The notes beneath the pieces are model-generated. The model made no database searches, was not told the origin of the DNA, and saw only the letters and a program-made list of their open reading frames with translations. Shown here in pieces: positions 8,626 through 15,779 of a DNA stretch of 44,528 nucleotides. Position 1 is the stretch's first letter. Each line of letters opens with the position of its first letter. The translations under genes and the position numbers were made by a program. This DNA comes from Desulfuromusa sp. (GTDB lineage: Bacteria; Desulfobacterota; Desulfuromonadia; Desulfuromonadales; Geopsychrobacteraceae), in contig JADGEB010000007.1 of assembly GCA_016744595.1 (NCBI GenBank), positions 62,012 to 106,539 on the forward strand. The letters are read 5' to 3'.

Positions 8626-9576
8626 ATGAGCAATATTTATGCTGACAATTCACTCTCAATCGGAAAAACTCCATTGATCAGACTAAACCGTATCATTCCG
8701 ACTGATGGAGTCAATGTTTACGGTAAAATTGAAGGGCGTAATCCGGGCTACTCAGTCAAATGTCGAATTGGTGCTTCCATGATATGGGACGCACTGAAAA
8801 GTGGAGCTCTCAAGCCGGGCATGGAAATTATCGAACCGACCAGTGGCAATACTGGAATTGCGTTGGCTTTTGTCGCTGCGGCTAAAGGAATACCTATCAC
8901 ATTAACCATGCCAGACACGATGAGTGTCGAACGTCGTAAAGTTCTCAAAGCCCTGGGTGCCAAGCTTAAGCTGACCCCTGGAGCTAAAGGGATGGCTGCT
9001 GCTATTATTGAAGCTGAAGAGCTAGCTGATTCGAACCCCGAACATTACCTGCTACTGAATCAGTTTAAAAACCCAGCGAATCCGGCAATCCACGAACAAA
9101 CAACCGGCCCAGAAATTTGGGATGATACTGATGGAAATATTGATGTTCTGATTTCCGGAGTTGGTACCGGTGGCACTATCAGCGGCATTTCACGTTACAT
9201 AAAAACAACCAAGGGGAAAAATATTACCTCTGTTGCAGTTGAGCCGATGGACAGCCCGGTCATTACTCAGCATCTGAACGGTGAATCTTTGCAACCAGGG
9301 CCACACAAAATCCAGGGAATCGGAGCCGGATTTATCCCCGCCAACCTTGATTTGGACATGGTTGATCGAGTTGAGCAAGTCAGCAATGAAGAAGCAATAG
9401 AATTTGCCCGGAGGTTAGCCAAAGAAGAAGGTCTTCTCTCTGGCATCTCCTGCGGAGCGGCAACAGCCGTTGCAGCACGTCTGGCAATAGATCCAGCATT
9501 TAAGGGGAAGACTATTGTGGTAATTTTGCCGGACTCAGGAGAGCGTTACCTGACCAGTGTTTTGTTTGAAGAATGA
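8626..9576 (+). CDS. cysK: cysteine synthase A
   Basis: O-acetylserine (thiol)-lyase, a cytoplasmic PLP enzyme making cysteine from O-acetylserine and sulfide. The 316-residue length is typical. The PLP lysine is Lys45 in SVKCRIG, the substrate loop TSGNTG is at 72-77, the PLP phosphate loop GVGTGGT is at 178-184, and the late PDSGERY motif is present near residue 305. The ribosome binding site AGAGGAGAT precedes the ATG. It stands alone, without a linked serine acetyltransferase gene. The CysK/CysM distinction is made on the overall text, which follows CysK. Confidence 0.95.
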   Translation: MSNIYADNSLSIGKTPLIRLNRIIPTDGVNVYGKIEGRNPGYSVKCRIGASMIWDALKSGALKPGMEIIEPTSGNTGIALAFVAAAKGIPITLTMPDTMSVERRKVLKALGAKLKLTPGAKGMAAAIIEAEELADSNPEHYLLLNQFKNPANPAIHEQTTGPEIWDDTDGNIDVLISGVGTGGTISGISRYIKTTKGKNITSVAVEPMDSPVITQHLNGESLQPGPHKIQGIGAGFIPANLDLDMVDRVEQVSNEEAIEFARRLAKEEGLLSGISCGAATAVAARLAIDPAFKGKTIVVILPDSGERYLTSVLFEE

Positions 9577-9611
9577 GATATAAGGTTTTCACTTTTCACA
9601 TATTCTGAAAT

Positions 9612-9652
9612 CGTTATAAGCGTGGTTTCTGGTTGAAAACAACTCTTATAAC
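9612..9652. terminator. long hairpin between convergent cysK and hydrolase genes
   Basis: CGTTATAAG (9612-9620) and CTTATAACG (9644-9652) pair perfectly. An inner stem TGGTTTC/GAAAACA with one mismatch extends the fold. It overlaps the last codons of the minus-strand hydrolase gene. There is no T tract on either strand, so the terminator role is a guess. Confidence 0.4.
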
Positions 9653-10620
9653 GTCACAATTGAAGATCTACGGTGTTCATCATCCGGGTAAACACGACCA
9701 GAATCAAGACAAGCAAAAATGTGTTCAAAAACTTTCCCAGGTGTCCCCTTTTTCTCTCCTGACCGAAAATAAGAATGCCCCTTTGGCTTGTCATAGAGAT
9801 TATTGACATCATCACAATCGACTCGATAAACATTTCTAGGCGTTTTATCCATATTTTCAGGCCCTGTATGCCCCAGGCGACGCGATGCAATATTATTTTT
9901 AAGGTTTGATGCTTTACTGGCTCTCAATGCCAGATCATCTGACGCGTGATAGACAATCACATTGCGTGAAGCATGACAGATCAGTTCACCAGTCTCCCCT
10001 TCTTGCAAGGTTTCATTGACAACATCAGCGGCCACCAAAAAGGTATTCCTAAAAATCAGGGGCAAGCCTTTTGGCAGATCATATTTATTCCAGGCGAGCA
10101 AGGTCTCACGCAACACCCGGTTGCCCATGGAATGAGCCAAAATATTGATCCGTTTTAAACAGGGATCATCTTGCGAATTATATTTTTCAGAATTTCTCCA
10201 GGCGACAAACTTCTCCATCACCCGGGAAAATGAAAACGCACTCTGATCAGCGGCCTTCTGATCATCCCAGTAATCCTGAACAATCCCTAAGTCGTTATCA
10301 CAAGGCCAAACGATAGGGATCACCAGAATTTCATTTTTCTTCTTTTGATCACAAAGAGCTTGAAATTCGACAACAGCGGGAAAAACATCCTCCGGTAAGT
10401 TGGAAAATCCGTGAATGTAAATAAGAATCTGACGGCAATGGGCATTCTTAAGCCGATTCAAAAACTCAATATTGCCAATTTCTGTATGCTCACCTTCTGC
10501 CGTGCGTTCACAAAAATAGACCGAATTGCTGGCAGCATTATTATTCAAATCAAAATCAAATTTACGCCCAATGCGGGTACGAATGCTTTGTTTTGGAAAA
10601 CGGTTGGTGATGAATATCAT
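9646..10620 (-). CDS. alpha/beta hydrolase, DUF900 type
   Basis: A 324-residue predicted cytoplasmic serine hydrolase of the DUF900 group of alpha/beta hydrolases. The oxyanion region YIHGF is at 68-72, the nucleophile elbow AHSMGN contains Ser164, a likely acidic residue lies in HASDDLAL (228-229), and a late histidine is in GHSYF (His282). This gives a complete triad. The substrate is unknown. An in-frame TTG at 10638 is not used as the start because it would lie within the ribosome binding site: GGAGGGGG sits just upstream of the ATG at 10620. It is the last gene of an accessory block with the toxin-antitoxin-chaperone operon, 88 bases downstream of that operon, and may be partly co-transcribed. 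Confidence 0.85.
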   Translation of the reverse strand: MIFITNRFPKQSIRTRIGRKFDFDLNNNAASNSVYFCERTAEGEHTEIGNIEFLNRLKNAHCRQILIYIHGFSNLPEDVFPAVVEFQALCDQKKKNEILVIPIVWPCDNDLGIVQDYWDDQKAADQSAFSFSRVMEKFVAWRNSEKYNSQDDPCLKRINILAHSMGNRVLRETLLAWNKYDLPKGLPLIFRNTFLVAADVVNETLQEGETGELICHASRNVIVYHASDDLALRASKASNLKNNIASRRLGHTGPENMDKTPRNVYRVDCDDVNNLYDKPKGHSYFRSGEKKGTPGKVFEHIFACLDSGRVYPDDEHRRSSIVTL

Positions 10621-10707
10621 TTTGGATTCCCCCTCCAAGGTATATTAGCATCTAGAAATTAATGATTGAGCTATCACTCTATTCCTTCGATTTTTTGTGT
10701 CAGCCCC

Positions 10708-11127
10708 TTAGTCTGGGACTATCTCTACTAGTTCAATTTCATCTGGAGCGTGTATTGGTAGACCTATCGCTCCCCACGGTCCACGGCCAGTGACTATTAA
10801 AATAATTTCTCTTGTAGCTGCATAAAGATTTTCTATTCCCCGGTTGTGTAATATTTTTTTTGATTCTTCTTTGGATAGGGTGTTGTCAATGCTAAAAAAA
10901 CCAACGGCTTGTACCTGCCCTACATATGGAACATTTTCAGAATCCTCTTCGCTTATTGTAATATCGATAACAAGCTGGAAGTTATTCTCTTTTTCGTCAA
11001 GTTTCACTGCTGCAGACTCTATATCAAATAAGATATCTATGTTTTCATCGGGCTTGTGTTTAGCGTTTGCCCTAATGTCGACTATCGGAAAGAAATAATT
11101 TCTTAACTCTATTGAACTTTTAGCCAT
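10708..11127 (-). CDS. SecB-like chaperone of a toxin-antitoxin-chaperone operon
   Basis: A 139-residue protein with the SecB pattern: an early segment beginning IELRNYFFPIVDIRA, beta strands (NFQLVIDITIS, VGQVQAVGFFSI), then the helix-loop REIILIVTGRGPWGAIGLPI. That last stretch aligns with the ARE...VSRGTFPQLNLAP region of SecB. Housekeeping SecB is an export chaperone. Relatives next to HigBA-type modules protect a labile antitoxin from proteolysis (established for the M. tuberculosis HigB1-HigA1-SecB-like system). The ATG at 11127 overlaps the end of the antitoxin gene by 8 bases and has GGGTGG upstream, so an upstream in-frame start is rejected. The gene order toxin, antitoxin, chaperone is that of known tripartite modules. 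Confidence 0.88.
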   Translation of the reverse strand: MAKSSIELRNYFFPIVDIRANAKHKPDENIDILFDIESAAVKLDEKENNFQLVIDITISEEDSENVPYVGQVQAVGFFSIDNTLSKEESKKILHNRGIENLYAATREIILIVTGRGPWGAIGLPIHAPDEIELVEIVPD

Positions 11128-11515
11128 TTGCGGCCACCCTTTTTTTACGAACTCCAACCGTTGAGGCTACTGTTGCCCAAGTTTTGGCTTCCTCTTGCCG
11201 GGTATTCTTTCCATTAATAATATCGCGCCATATGACTTTGCTGTCTTTATGTGATACATGTATGCTCAGCTTCCCATCTAGTGCTCTTGTTAGTTTCACC
11301 ATACTTTCAATGGTAAAGTTCGCATTGCCCCTAAAAATTTTGGTGATATAGGCGGGGCTAGTTCCAATAATGGTGGCCATTTCTTTTTTTGTGATCCCAT
11401 TTTCCCGCATGAGTTTATAAAGTTCACTTGTGAATGCAAGTATTGCCTTTTCTATCCAATAACTGTCCCTGTTCTTTGCGTCCTTAATAAAAGACTTAAA
11501 TGCCCCCTTGCTCAT
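11120..11515 (-). CDS. HTH antitoxin (HigA-like) with C-terminal extension
   Basis: A 131-residue antitoxin. Residues of about 30-82 form a Cro/C1-type helix-turn-helix (LMRENGITKKEMATIIGTS, then AYITKIFRGNANFTIE). After the DNA-binding domain there is a tail of about 50 residues (DGKLSIHVSH onward, including EEAKTWATVASTVGV and a basic end). In tripartite modules such a tail is the chaperone-addiction region that binds the SecB-like partner; here that is inferred from gene order. The start at 11515 is fixed by AAGGAGGA five bases upstream, discarding an upstream in-frame codon. The start lies 20 bases inside the toxin gene and the end overlaps the chaperone gene by 8 bases. Confidence 0.9.
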   Translation of the reverse strand: MSKGAFKSFIKDAKNRDSYWIEKAILAFTSELYKLMRENGITKKEMATIIGTSPAYITKIFRGNANFTIESMVKLTRALDGKLSIHVSHKDSKVIWRDIINGKNTRQEEAKTWATVASTVGVRKKRVAANG

Positions 11516-11924
11516 CTCTCTCCTCCTTAACAGCGAGAGTTCCACATTCTTTACCCTCGAAGTATTTTCCCATAATCCTGTTGGCTTTCTCTATTTCTCT
11601 TCTCGGCGTTTTGTTACGTTTCTTTATAAACCCGTGAGTGCAGATAATTATATTCCCTTCGTCATAAAACCAAAGGACACGAAGATGGTCAGCCCTGATC
11701 TGATAGATGTCTCCATCTATTTGATGACATCGAGGGCCTGATATACTCTTGGGTCCATGGAGAGCTGCTCTTTCTATTGTCGCTGCTAACTTTTCAATTG
11801 ATTTTGACTGGCTATTGTCACACTCTTCGACAAGTTTGTCGATTTCTGAAATTCCCTCACTGTCACAATATGCGTAAATGTGAAATCGTTCTCTTTGGAA
11901 AGTATCAACCTTTATTATGTTCAT
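11496..11924 (-). CDS. RelE/HigB-type toxin (Gp49-like family)
   Basis: A 142-residue protein of the HigB / phage Gp49-like branch of the RelE superfamily, whose members are ribosome-dependent mRNA endonucleases. The diagnostic C-terminal half is clear: IYQIRADHLRVLWFYDEGN, then THGFIKKRNKTPRREIEKA and a final helix. It is longer at the N-terminus than the shortest members (about 100 residues). It is the first gene of the operon. A perfect 16-bp palindrome lies two bases upstream of its ATG, a usual place for an autoregulatory operator. The only ribosome binding site candidate (TAGGTT) lies within the palindrome. Confidence 0.9.
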   Translation of the reverse strand: MNIIKVDTFQRERFHIYAYCDSEGISEIDKLVEECDNSQSKSIEKLAATIERAALHGPKSISGPRCHQIDGDIYQIRADHLRVLWFYDEGNIIICTHGFIKKRNKTPRREIEKANRIMGKYFEGKECGTLAVKEERDEQGGI

Positions 11925-11926
11925 AT

Positions 11927-11942
11927 TTAACCTATAGGTTAA
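11927..11942 (-). promoter_or_regulatory. perfect 16-bp palindrome, candidate toxin-antitoxin operator
   Basis: TTAACCTATAGGTTAA is fully self-complementary and lies directly before the toxin start codon. TTGACA on the minus strand (complement of 11947-11952) lies just upstream and could be a -35 box, though no well-spaced -10 leaves room for a leader. Binding by the HTH antitoxin is inferred. Confidence 0.6.
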
Positions 11943-12169
11943 CTGCTGTCAACTCGCGTAGTGTGATTTTTTTGATGCAATCAACATATGGTATTACACA
12001 CATGCATATACACAATATGCAGTTCAGATAAAAACCCTTTACAGGAAAGTTTAGGAAAATTCCCCACATTGAACCCAACCAGCCTCAAACTTCAAATTGT
12101 AGTTCAAATTGAAAAGGAAGAGACAGCTCCATATTAATTTCATTTGGTACGTGTCAGACTAAGCTGAAT

Positions 12170-12213
12170 AAAAAAACGCCATATCCCTGAACTCAATTCA
12201 GAAATACGGCGTT
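12170..12213 (-). terminator. minus-strand terminator after aminotransferase and small ORF
   Basis: On the minus strand AACGCC pairs with GGCGTT, with inner TAT/ATA and CTGAA/TTCAG pairs. It is followed by seven T (complement of 12170-12176). It overlaps the 3' end of the 15-codon ORF. Confidence 0.8.
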
Positions 12214-12245
12214 AAATTTTCCATTAATTTTCTGTTGTTCTGCAT
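12198..12245 (-). CDS. 15-codon ORF with strong ribosome binding site
   Basis: Minus-strand ORF encoding MQNNRKLMENLTPYF. Its ATG at 12245 is preceded by GCAGGAGGGTGGGACC, a near-perfect Shine-Dalgarno sequence with about 8 bases spacing. The TGA lies inside the stem of the terminator. It is 58 bases downstream of the class III aminotransferase gene on the same strand. It could be a small protein, a leader-like peptide or chance; no homologue is known to me. Confidence 0.35.
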   Translation of the reverse strand: MQNNRKLMENLTPYF

Positions 12246-12303
12246 GGTCCCACCCTCCTGCATAAAAACATTTACTCTTTAATAGCGGGAGAACCATTTT
12301 TTG

Positions 12304-13485
12304 TCAAATAATTCGACTAATTATCATCGCTGATACACTCCCCTCACGGGTCACAATAGAACTCAGATTATCAACAAACTTTCCAAATTCAGCTTCAGTG
12401 ATTATCAGCGGTGGATCAATTCGCAGAAAAGAACCTCTGTTACAAACAATATAGCCGCTCTCCATCAGCTCATTGTAAACTCTCTCTGCTAGCTTCTCAT
12501 TTCCAAAATCAATGGCAAACATCAATCCTCGGCCACGAACTTTCAGATTGCTGCATTCAAGGGATTGAAGTTGAGAAAGAAATATCTGCCCTTTTCTGGC
12601 CGCATTCCCAATGAGATCATCATCCTTAATGATATTAATAACTTCATCTGCAACAGCGGCTCCCATTGGGTCATTCTGATGGCTCTGTGAATATTTAAAA
12701 GTATCCAAATCGTTTGCGACATTCTCAGAAAACACGGCGACACTCACAGGATAACCATTACCAATCCCTTTTCCGAGGGCAATCATATCGGGCTCTATAT
12801 CGTAGTGTTGATAACCAAACCATTGACCGGTACGACCGATCCCTGTCGTCACTTCATTGGCGATTATTTTACCACCATTGCTGCGAATCAAGTTGACCAG
12901 CTTCTGGATCAAAGCTTTAGGAGGAAAACCTACAAAACCAGCATCACTTCCCGGTTCAAAGATGAACTCAGTAATATCCGCAGGAAGTCGCTTAAGTGCT
13001 TCACTGTGCATGTCACAGATAAAGCTGTCGGTACATTCCTTACAGTTTTTCCACTCAAAGGCATACCATCCATGCTCTCTATCGGTAAGTGAATCATAAG
13101 CACCAAGCTCGGCATTATGCAAAACCAACGTTTTTGGATTTTCTACCAAATGTTTGGCTGCTTGCCTGAGAATTTCTACCGCCTCACTCCCAGAACTGAG
13201 AAATACGCAACGTCCATTTTTTAAACCAGTTACAGACAAAATTGATTCCGCTGCTGTATCGACTATCTCACTGGTATAGCAAAACCCGACATGCATAATG
13301 CTATCAAGTTGCCCTTTAATTACATTGTTGATTCTGGCGTTTTTATGCCCCAGAGACGTACACCATATCCCCGATTCCAAATCCATGTATCGCTTGCCAT
13401 ATGCATCAAAGATATAGACTCCATCACTATCTGAGATGTTGGGAATTCTTAGTTTATGTCCAGTACAACCAAGGATATTTTTCAT
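12304..13485 (-). CDS. class III PLP aminotransferase with Asp-to-Asn change in cofactor motif
   Basis: A 393-residue fold-type I PLP enzyme of the class III aminotransferase group (ArgD, GabT and relatives). Visible motifs are the SSGSEAVE cofactor loop (97-104), the EPGSDAG region near 178, and the PLP lysine Lys239 in ALGKGIGNG. The motif normally read as DEVQTGxGRTG is NEVTTGIGRTG here, with Asn210 where the Asp that contacts the pyridine nitrogen is expected. A short Cys-rich stretch (NCKECTDSFIC) is also unusual. The substrate cannot be predicted; it is not clearly ArgD. AGAGG lies five bases before the ATG. It is divergent from the GFA-family gene and followed by a tiny ORF and a terminator. 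Confidence 0.85.
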   Translation of the reverse strand: MKNILGCTGHKLRIPNISDSDGVYIFDAYGKRYMDLESGIWCTSLGHKNARINNVIKGQLDSIMHVGFCYTSEIVDTAAESILSVTGLKNGRCVFLSSGSEAVEILRQAAKHLVENPKTLVLHNAELGAYDSLTDREHGWYAFEWKNCKECTDSFICDMHSEALKRLPADITEFIFEPGSDAGFVGFPPKALIQKLVNLIRSNGGKIIANEVTTGIGRTGQWFGYQHYDIEPDMIALGKGIGNGYPVSVAVFSENVANDLDTFKYSQSHQNDPMGAAVADEVINIIKDDDLIGNAARKGQIFLSQLQSLECSNLKVRGRGLMFAIDFGNEKLAERVYNELMESGYIVCNRGSFLRIDPPLIITEAEFGKFVDNLSSIVTREGSVSAMIISRII

Positions 13486-13619
13486 ATTGCCTCTGTTGAT
13501 TTTTGCTTCTGGTGGGAACTATTGTTACTATCATGATAACTTGTATGAAAATAAAAAGGCTTTAAAGTGTCACTTTCGGTGTTTTCCTGATACTGAACCA
13601 AATCTGAAAGGCGAGATAT

Positions 13620-14102
13620 ATGGCTATTAATTTAACCGGCTCCTGTGGCTGTGATGCTGTCAACTATGAAATAAAGAGAAGACCACTCTTGGTTGTCAAT
13701 TGTCATTGCACCATTTGTAGAAAAGCTAATGGAAGTTCCTTTTCAACCTATGCAACAGTTCTGGAATCCAGTTTTTCAATCACCAGAGGTAATGACAAAC
13801 TCCAAACTTTCAGCCTTGGAGAAAAAGGTGCCAAAACTTTTTGTCGTGTTTGTGGATCACCAATTTTCAACAAAAACAATAAATATCCTGGTTTTTTAAT
13901 GGTTCACTATGGATCATTGAGCCTGCCGCACAATATTGAACCGGCCGTCAATAAATATCCTGGTTTTTTAATGGTTCACTATGGATCATTGAGCCTGCCG
14001 CACAATATTGAACCGGCCGTGAATATCTTTTGTGAAAATAGGCTCACTTGGGTCTGTGCTATTGAACAACTTAAAAATTTTGAACAAGAAGTTCAAAAGT
14101 AG
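13620..14102 (+). CDS. GFA-family (CENP-V/GFA) protein with internal tandem duplication
   Basis: A zinc-binding protein of the GFA (glutathione-dependent formaldehyde-activating enzyme-like) family. The ligands are visible: GSCGC (Cys9, Cys11), NCHCTICRK (Cys28, Cys30, Cys33) and FCRVCGSP (Cys75, Cys78). The function of most members is unknown. The protein is 160 residues because residues 87-110 are repeated exactly as 111-134; without the copy it would be 136, the usual size. The DNA repeat is 72 bp and perfect. The repeated segment is in the C-terminal half of the fold, so the product may be misfolded or tolerate an insertion. AAAGGCGAG precedes the ATG. Confidence 0.88.
   Translation: MAINLTGSCGCDAVNYEIKRRPLLVVNCHCTICRKANGSSFSTYATVLESSFSITRGNDKLQTFSLGEKGAKTFCRVCGSPIFNKNNKYPGFLMVHYGSLSLPHNIEPAVNKYPGFLMVHYGSLSLPHNIEPAVNIFCENRLTWVCAIEQLKNFEQEVQK
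13877..14020 (+). repeat. perfect 72-bp tandem duplication
   Basis: Bases 13877-13948 and 13949-14020 are identical. The unit is 24 codons, so the reading frame of the GFA gene is kept. Absence of any difference between copies suggests a recent event or an assembly artefact. Confidence 0.95.
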
Positions 14103-14155
14103 ACTTATGCTAAAAAGGGCGGCTGAAAAATAAAACCGAGACTCGCCCCACTTTT

Positions 14156-14782
14156 CTAGCGCTCAGTTGTAGCCAACTTTATCGCCAAGGCCATGAAAAC
14201 TGTACCCGACAACTTATTCAAGAAATTTTGGGTACGATCTGATCGGTTAAGCCATTGGCCAAGAGTGCCAGCGAGAAGAGCAATGCCACCAAATATCAAT
14301 ATTGTAGCGATAATAAATAAGCCTCCAAGTAGAAGCAGCTGGTATGCGACTGATCCTCTACTGGGATCGGTAAATTGCGGCAGGAAAGCCAAGAAAAAGA
14401 TGGACACTTTTGGATTAGTTATATTCATAATAATCCCACGACAATACAACTTCCAATAATTAACGACTCCATCAGCTTCACCCTGAATTTTTTCAGCTGA
14501 AGCTCTGAAGGCTTGCCACGCAAGATAAATGAGATAACCTGCACCAATGAATTTTAAAGCCGAAAATGCAATTGCAGATGTCTGAAAAATTATAGCAATC
14601 CCGAGGGCGACAGCTGTGGTATGCACAATGAGTCCTGTGCATAAACCAAGCATAACAATGAGTCCCGAACCCTTTCCACGCAAGGCGGACTGCGTTAGGA
14701 CAAATATGTTATCAGGGCCAGGGACAAGACCCAACAGAATCGATGCAGTGAAAAAAGTTATTAACGTTTCAAGGGATAACAT
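14156..14782 (-). CDS. LysE/RhtB family exporter
   Basis: A 208-residue inner membrane protein with about six hydrophobic segments and the family signature LVPGPDNIFVLTQSALRGK near residues 19-37. NPKVSIFFLAFLPQF follows at about 122-136. LysE/RhtB proteins export amino acids such as homoserine, threonine or lysine; the substrate here is not predictable. GGAGAGAG lies upstream of the ATG. It converges on the GFA gene, with a weak GC-rich inverted repeat (GGGCG/CGCCC flanked by A and T runs) between them that could end both transcripts. Confidence 0.92.
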   Translation of the reverse strand: MLSLETLITFFTASILLGLVPGPDNIFVLTQSALRGKGSGLIVMLGLCTGLIVHTTAVALGIAIIFQTSAIAFSALKFIGAGYLIYLAWQAFRASAEKIQGEADGVVNYWKLYCRGIIMNITNPKVSIFFLAFLPQFTDPSRGSVAYQLLLLGGLFIIATILIFGGIALLAGTLGQWLNRSDRTQNFLNKLSGTVFMALAIKLATTER

Positions 14783-14912
14783 CTATTTCTCTCTCCGCTA
14801 TTTTTTTTGCATCCGACTTCATTGCACGTGCACTACACATGTAACGACATTATGCTTTGAAAGCAACTTCATAACTATGTTCTCAGTGTGTTCGGTGCAA
14901 AAGATACCACGC

Positions 14913-15599
14913 CTACCAAAACTGCCAATAACCCGTCTGTAACACGTAAATCCCCAACACCAGATTTGTCACCGCATGGGCAAGAATGCACTGAAAAATA
15001 CTTTTAGTCCAATAGAGCAGTAAACTGTAAGAGACGCCTGCCATAATCCCAGCCAAAAACAAATTATGCTCAAGACCGAAAAGAACGGCACAAATGAGAA
15101 ATGAGGTGAGAGTATAGGTACCAACCCGCACACTGCTAAAATCAGCAGTAATGACATAACGCAACATAAACGAACGCCAGAACAGCTCTTCCATGATCGG
15201 GACAACCAATGCGGCACCAAAAAGGCGGGAAAAAATCATAATATTACGGGTGGTCTCATCGTCGATCAAGAAGGGATCAAAGCCTTTACTTTCACCAAAA
15301 GTAGCAATCCCCCAATCCATATTGATCCAAAGGACAAAAACCAGCAAACCAAGCAAAATGCTGGCCACAGTGTGGGTAAAATTTTTAAAATCAGTCAAGT
15401 GAAGTTCAGTATATTTACGCCAGAAAAAGATCAGCAGACCAGCTACCAGGAGCGCTTTGATCGGATAGAGATACAACATCTGCCGTGCAGTCAGTTCCAG
15501 CCACCCCTTAACAACCGTCCACTCCAAGACTTGCTGCAGACCAATAAATAGCATAAAAACTGCAAACGGAATAATTCGAAACCAACCTGCCTTACCCAT
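14913..15599 (-). CDS. CPBP (CAAX/Abi) family intramembrane metalloprotease
   Basis: A 228-residue polytopic membrane protein of the CPBP family. The motif residues are present: Glu137-Glu138 with Arg142 (EELFWR), His178 (GLEHNLFLAG) and His208/Asn212 (LAHAVTN). This is the glutamate and histidine set of Rce1-like proteases. The text resembles the CAAX protease-related subgroup often found with exosortase systems, but I see no exosortase or PEP-CTERM protein here. GGAGGGAAAT precedes the ATG. It could belong with the upstream minus-strand genes, but a 180-bp gap with hairpins separates it from acpH. Confidence 0.9.
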   Translation of the reverse strand: MGKAGWFRIIPFAVFMLFIGLQQVLEWTVVKGWLELTARQMLYLYPIKALLVAGLLIFFWRKYTELHLTDFKNFTHTVASILLGLLVFVLWINMDWGIATFGESKGFDPFLIDDETTRNIMIFSRLFGAALVVPIMEELFWRSFMLRYVITADFSSVRVGTYTLTSFLICAVLFGLEHNLFLAGIMAGVSYSLLLYWTKSIFQCILAHAVTNLVLGIYVLQTGYWQFW

Positions 15600-15684
15600 A
15601 TTTCCCTCCGCTATTAGTACTCTGTATATCTGAAAAGTTCGTAAGATTGTGCCGGCATTTTATGACTTAACAAGGCGCGACTGG

Positions 15685-15724
15685 CGCTGCATAGCCAAAT
15701 GCTATACAGCGTTAGTTCTAACGC
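15685..15724. repeat. overlapping hairpins in the acpH-protease gap
   Basis: CGCTG-x-ATAGC (15685-15695) pairs with 15701-15711 (11-bp stem, one mismatch, 5-nt loop). GCGTTAG (15709-15715) pairs perfectly with CTAACGC (15718-15724). The stems share bases 15709-15711, so they are mutually exclusive. No T tract follows on either strand. Confidence 0.5.
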
Positions 15725-15779
15725 AGGTCATGGGAAAAAAAAACAAGATGCGAAAATCAAGAGGCACAGAGGACTAGAA

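Larger units (their letters stand above)
11943..12303. other. 361-bp gap between toxin operon and aminotransferase gene
   Basis: It contains, from low to high coordinates: the TTGACA-like box of the toxin operon; a direct repeat TTCAAATTG at 12091-12099 and 12103-12111 (period 12); a minus-strand terminator (12170-12213); and a 15-codon minus-strand ORF with a strong ribosome binding site (12198-12245). I see no other gene. Confidence 0.6.

Noticed and set aside
8406..8645. 79-codon ORF upstream of cysK
   Set aside because: It has no ribosome binding site, covers the likely promoter, overlaps the cysK start and has atypical composition.
14110..14155. GGGCG/CGCCC inverted repeat as a strong bidirectional terminator
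   Set aside because: The stem is only five bases with a loop of over 20; kept as a comment on the LysE gene rather than a feature.
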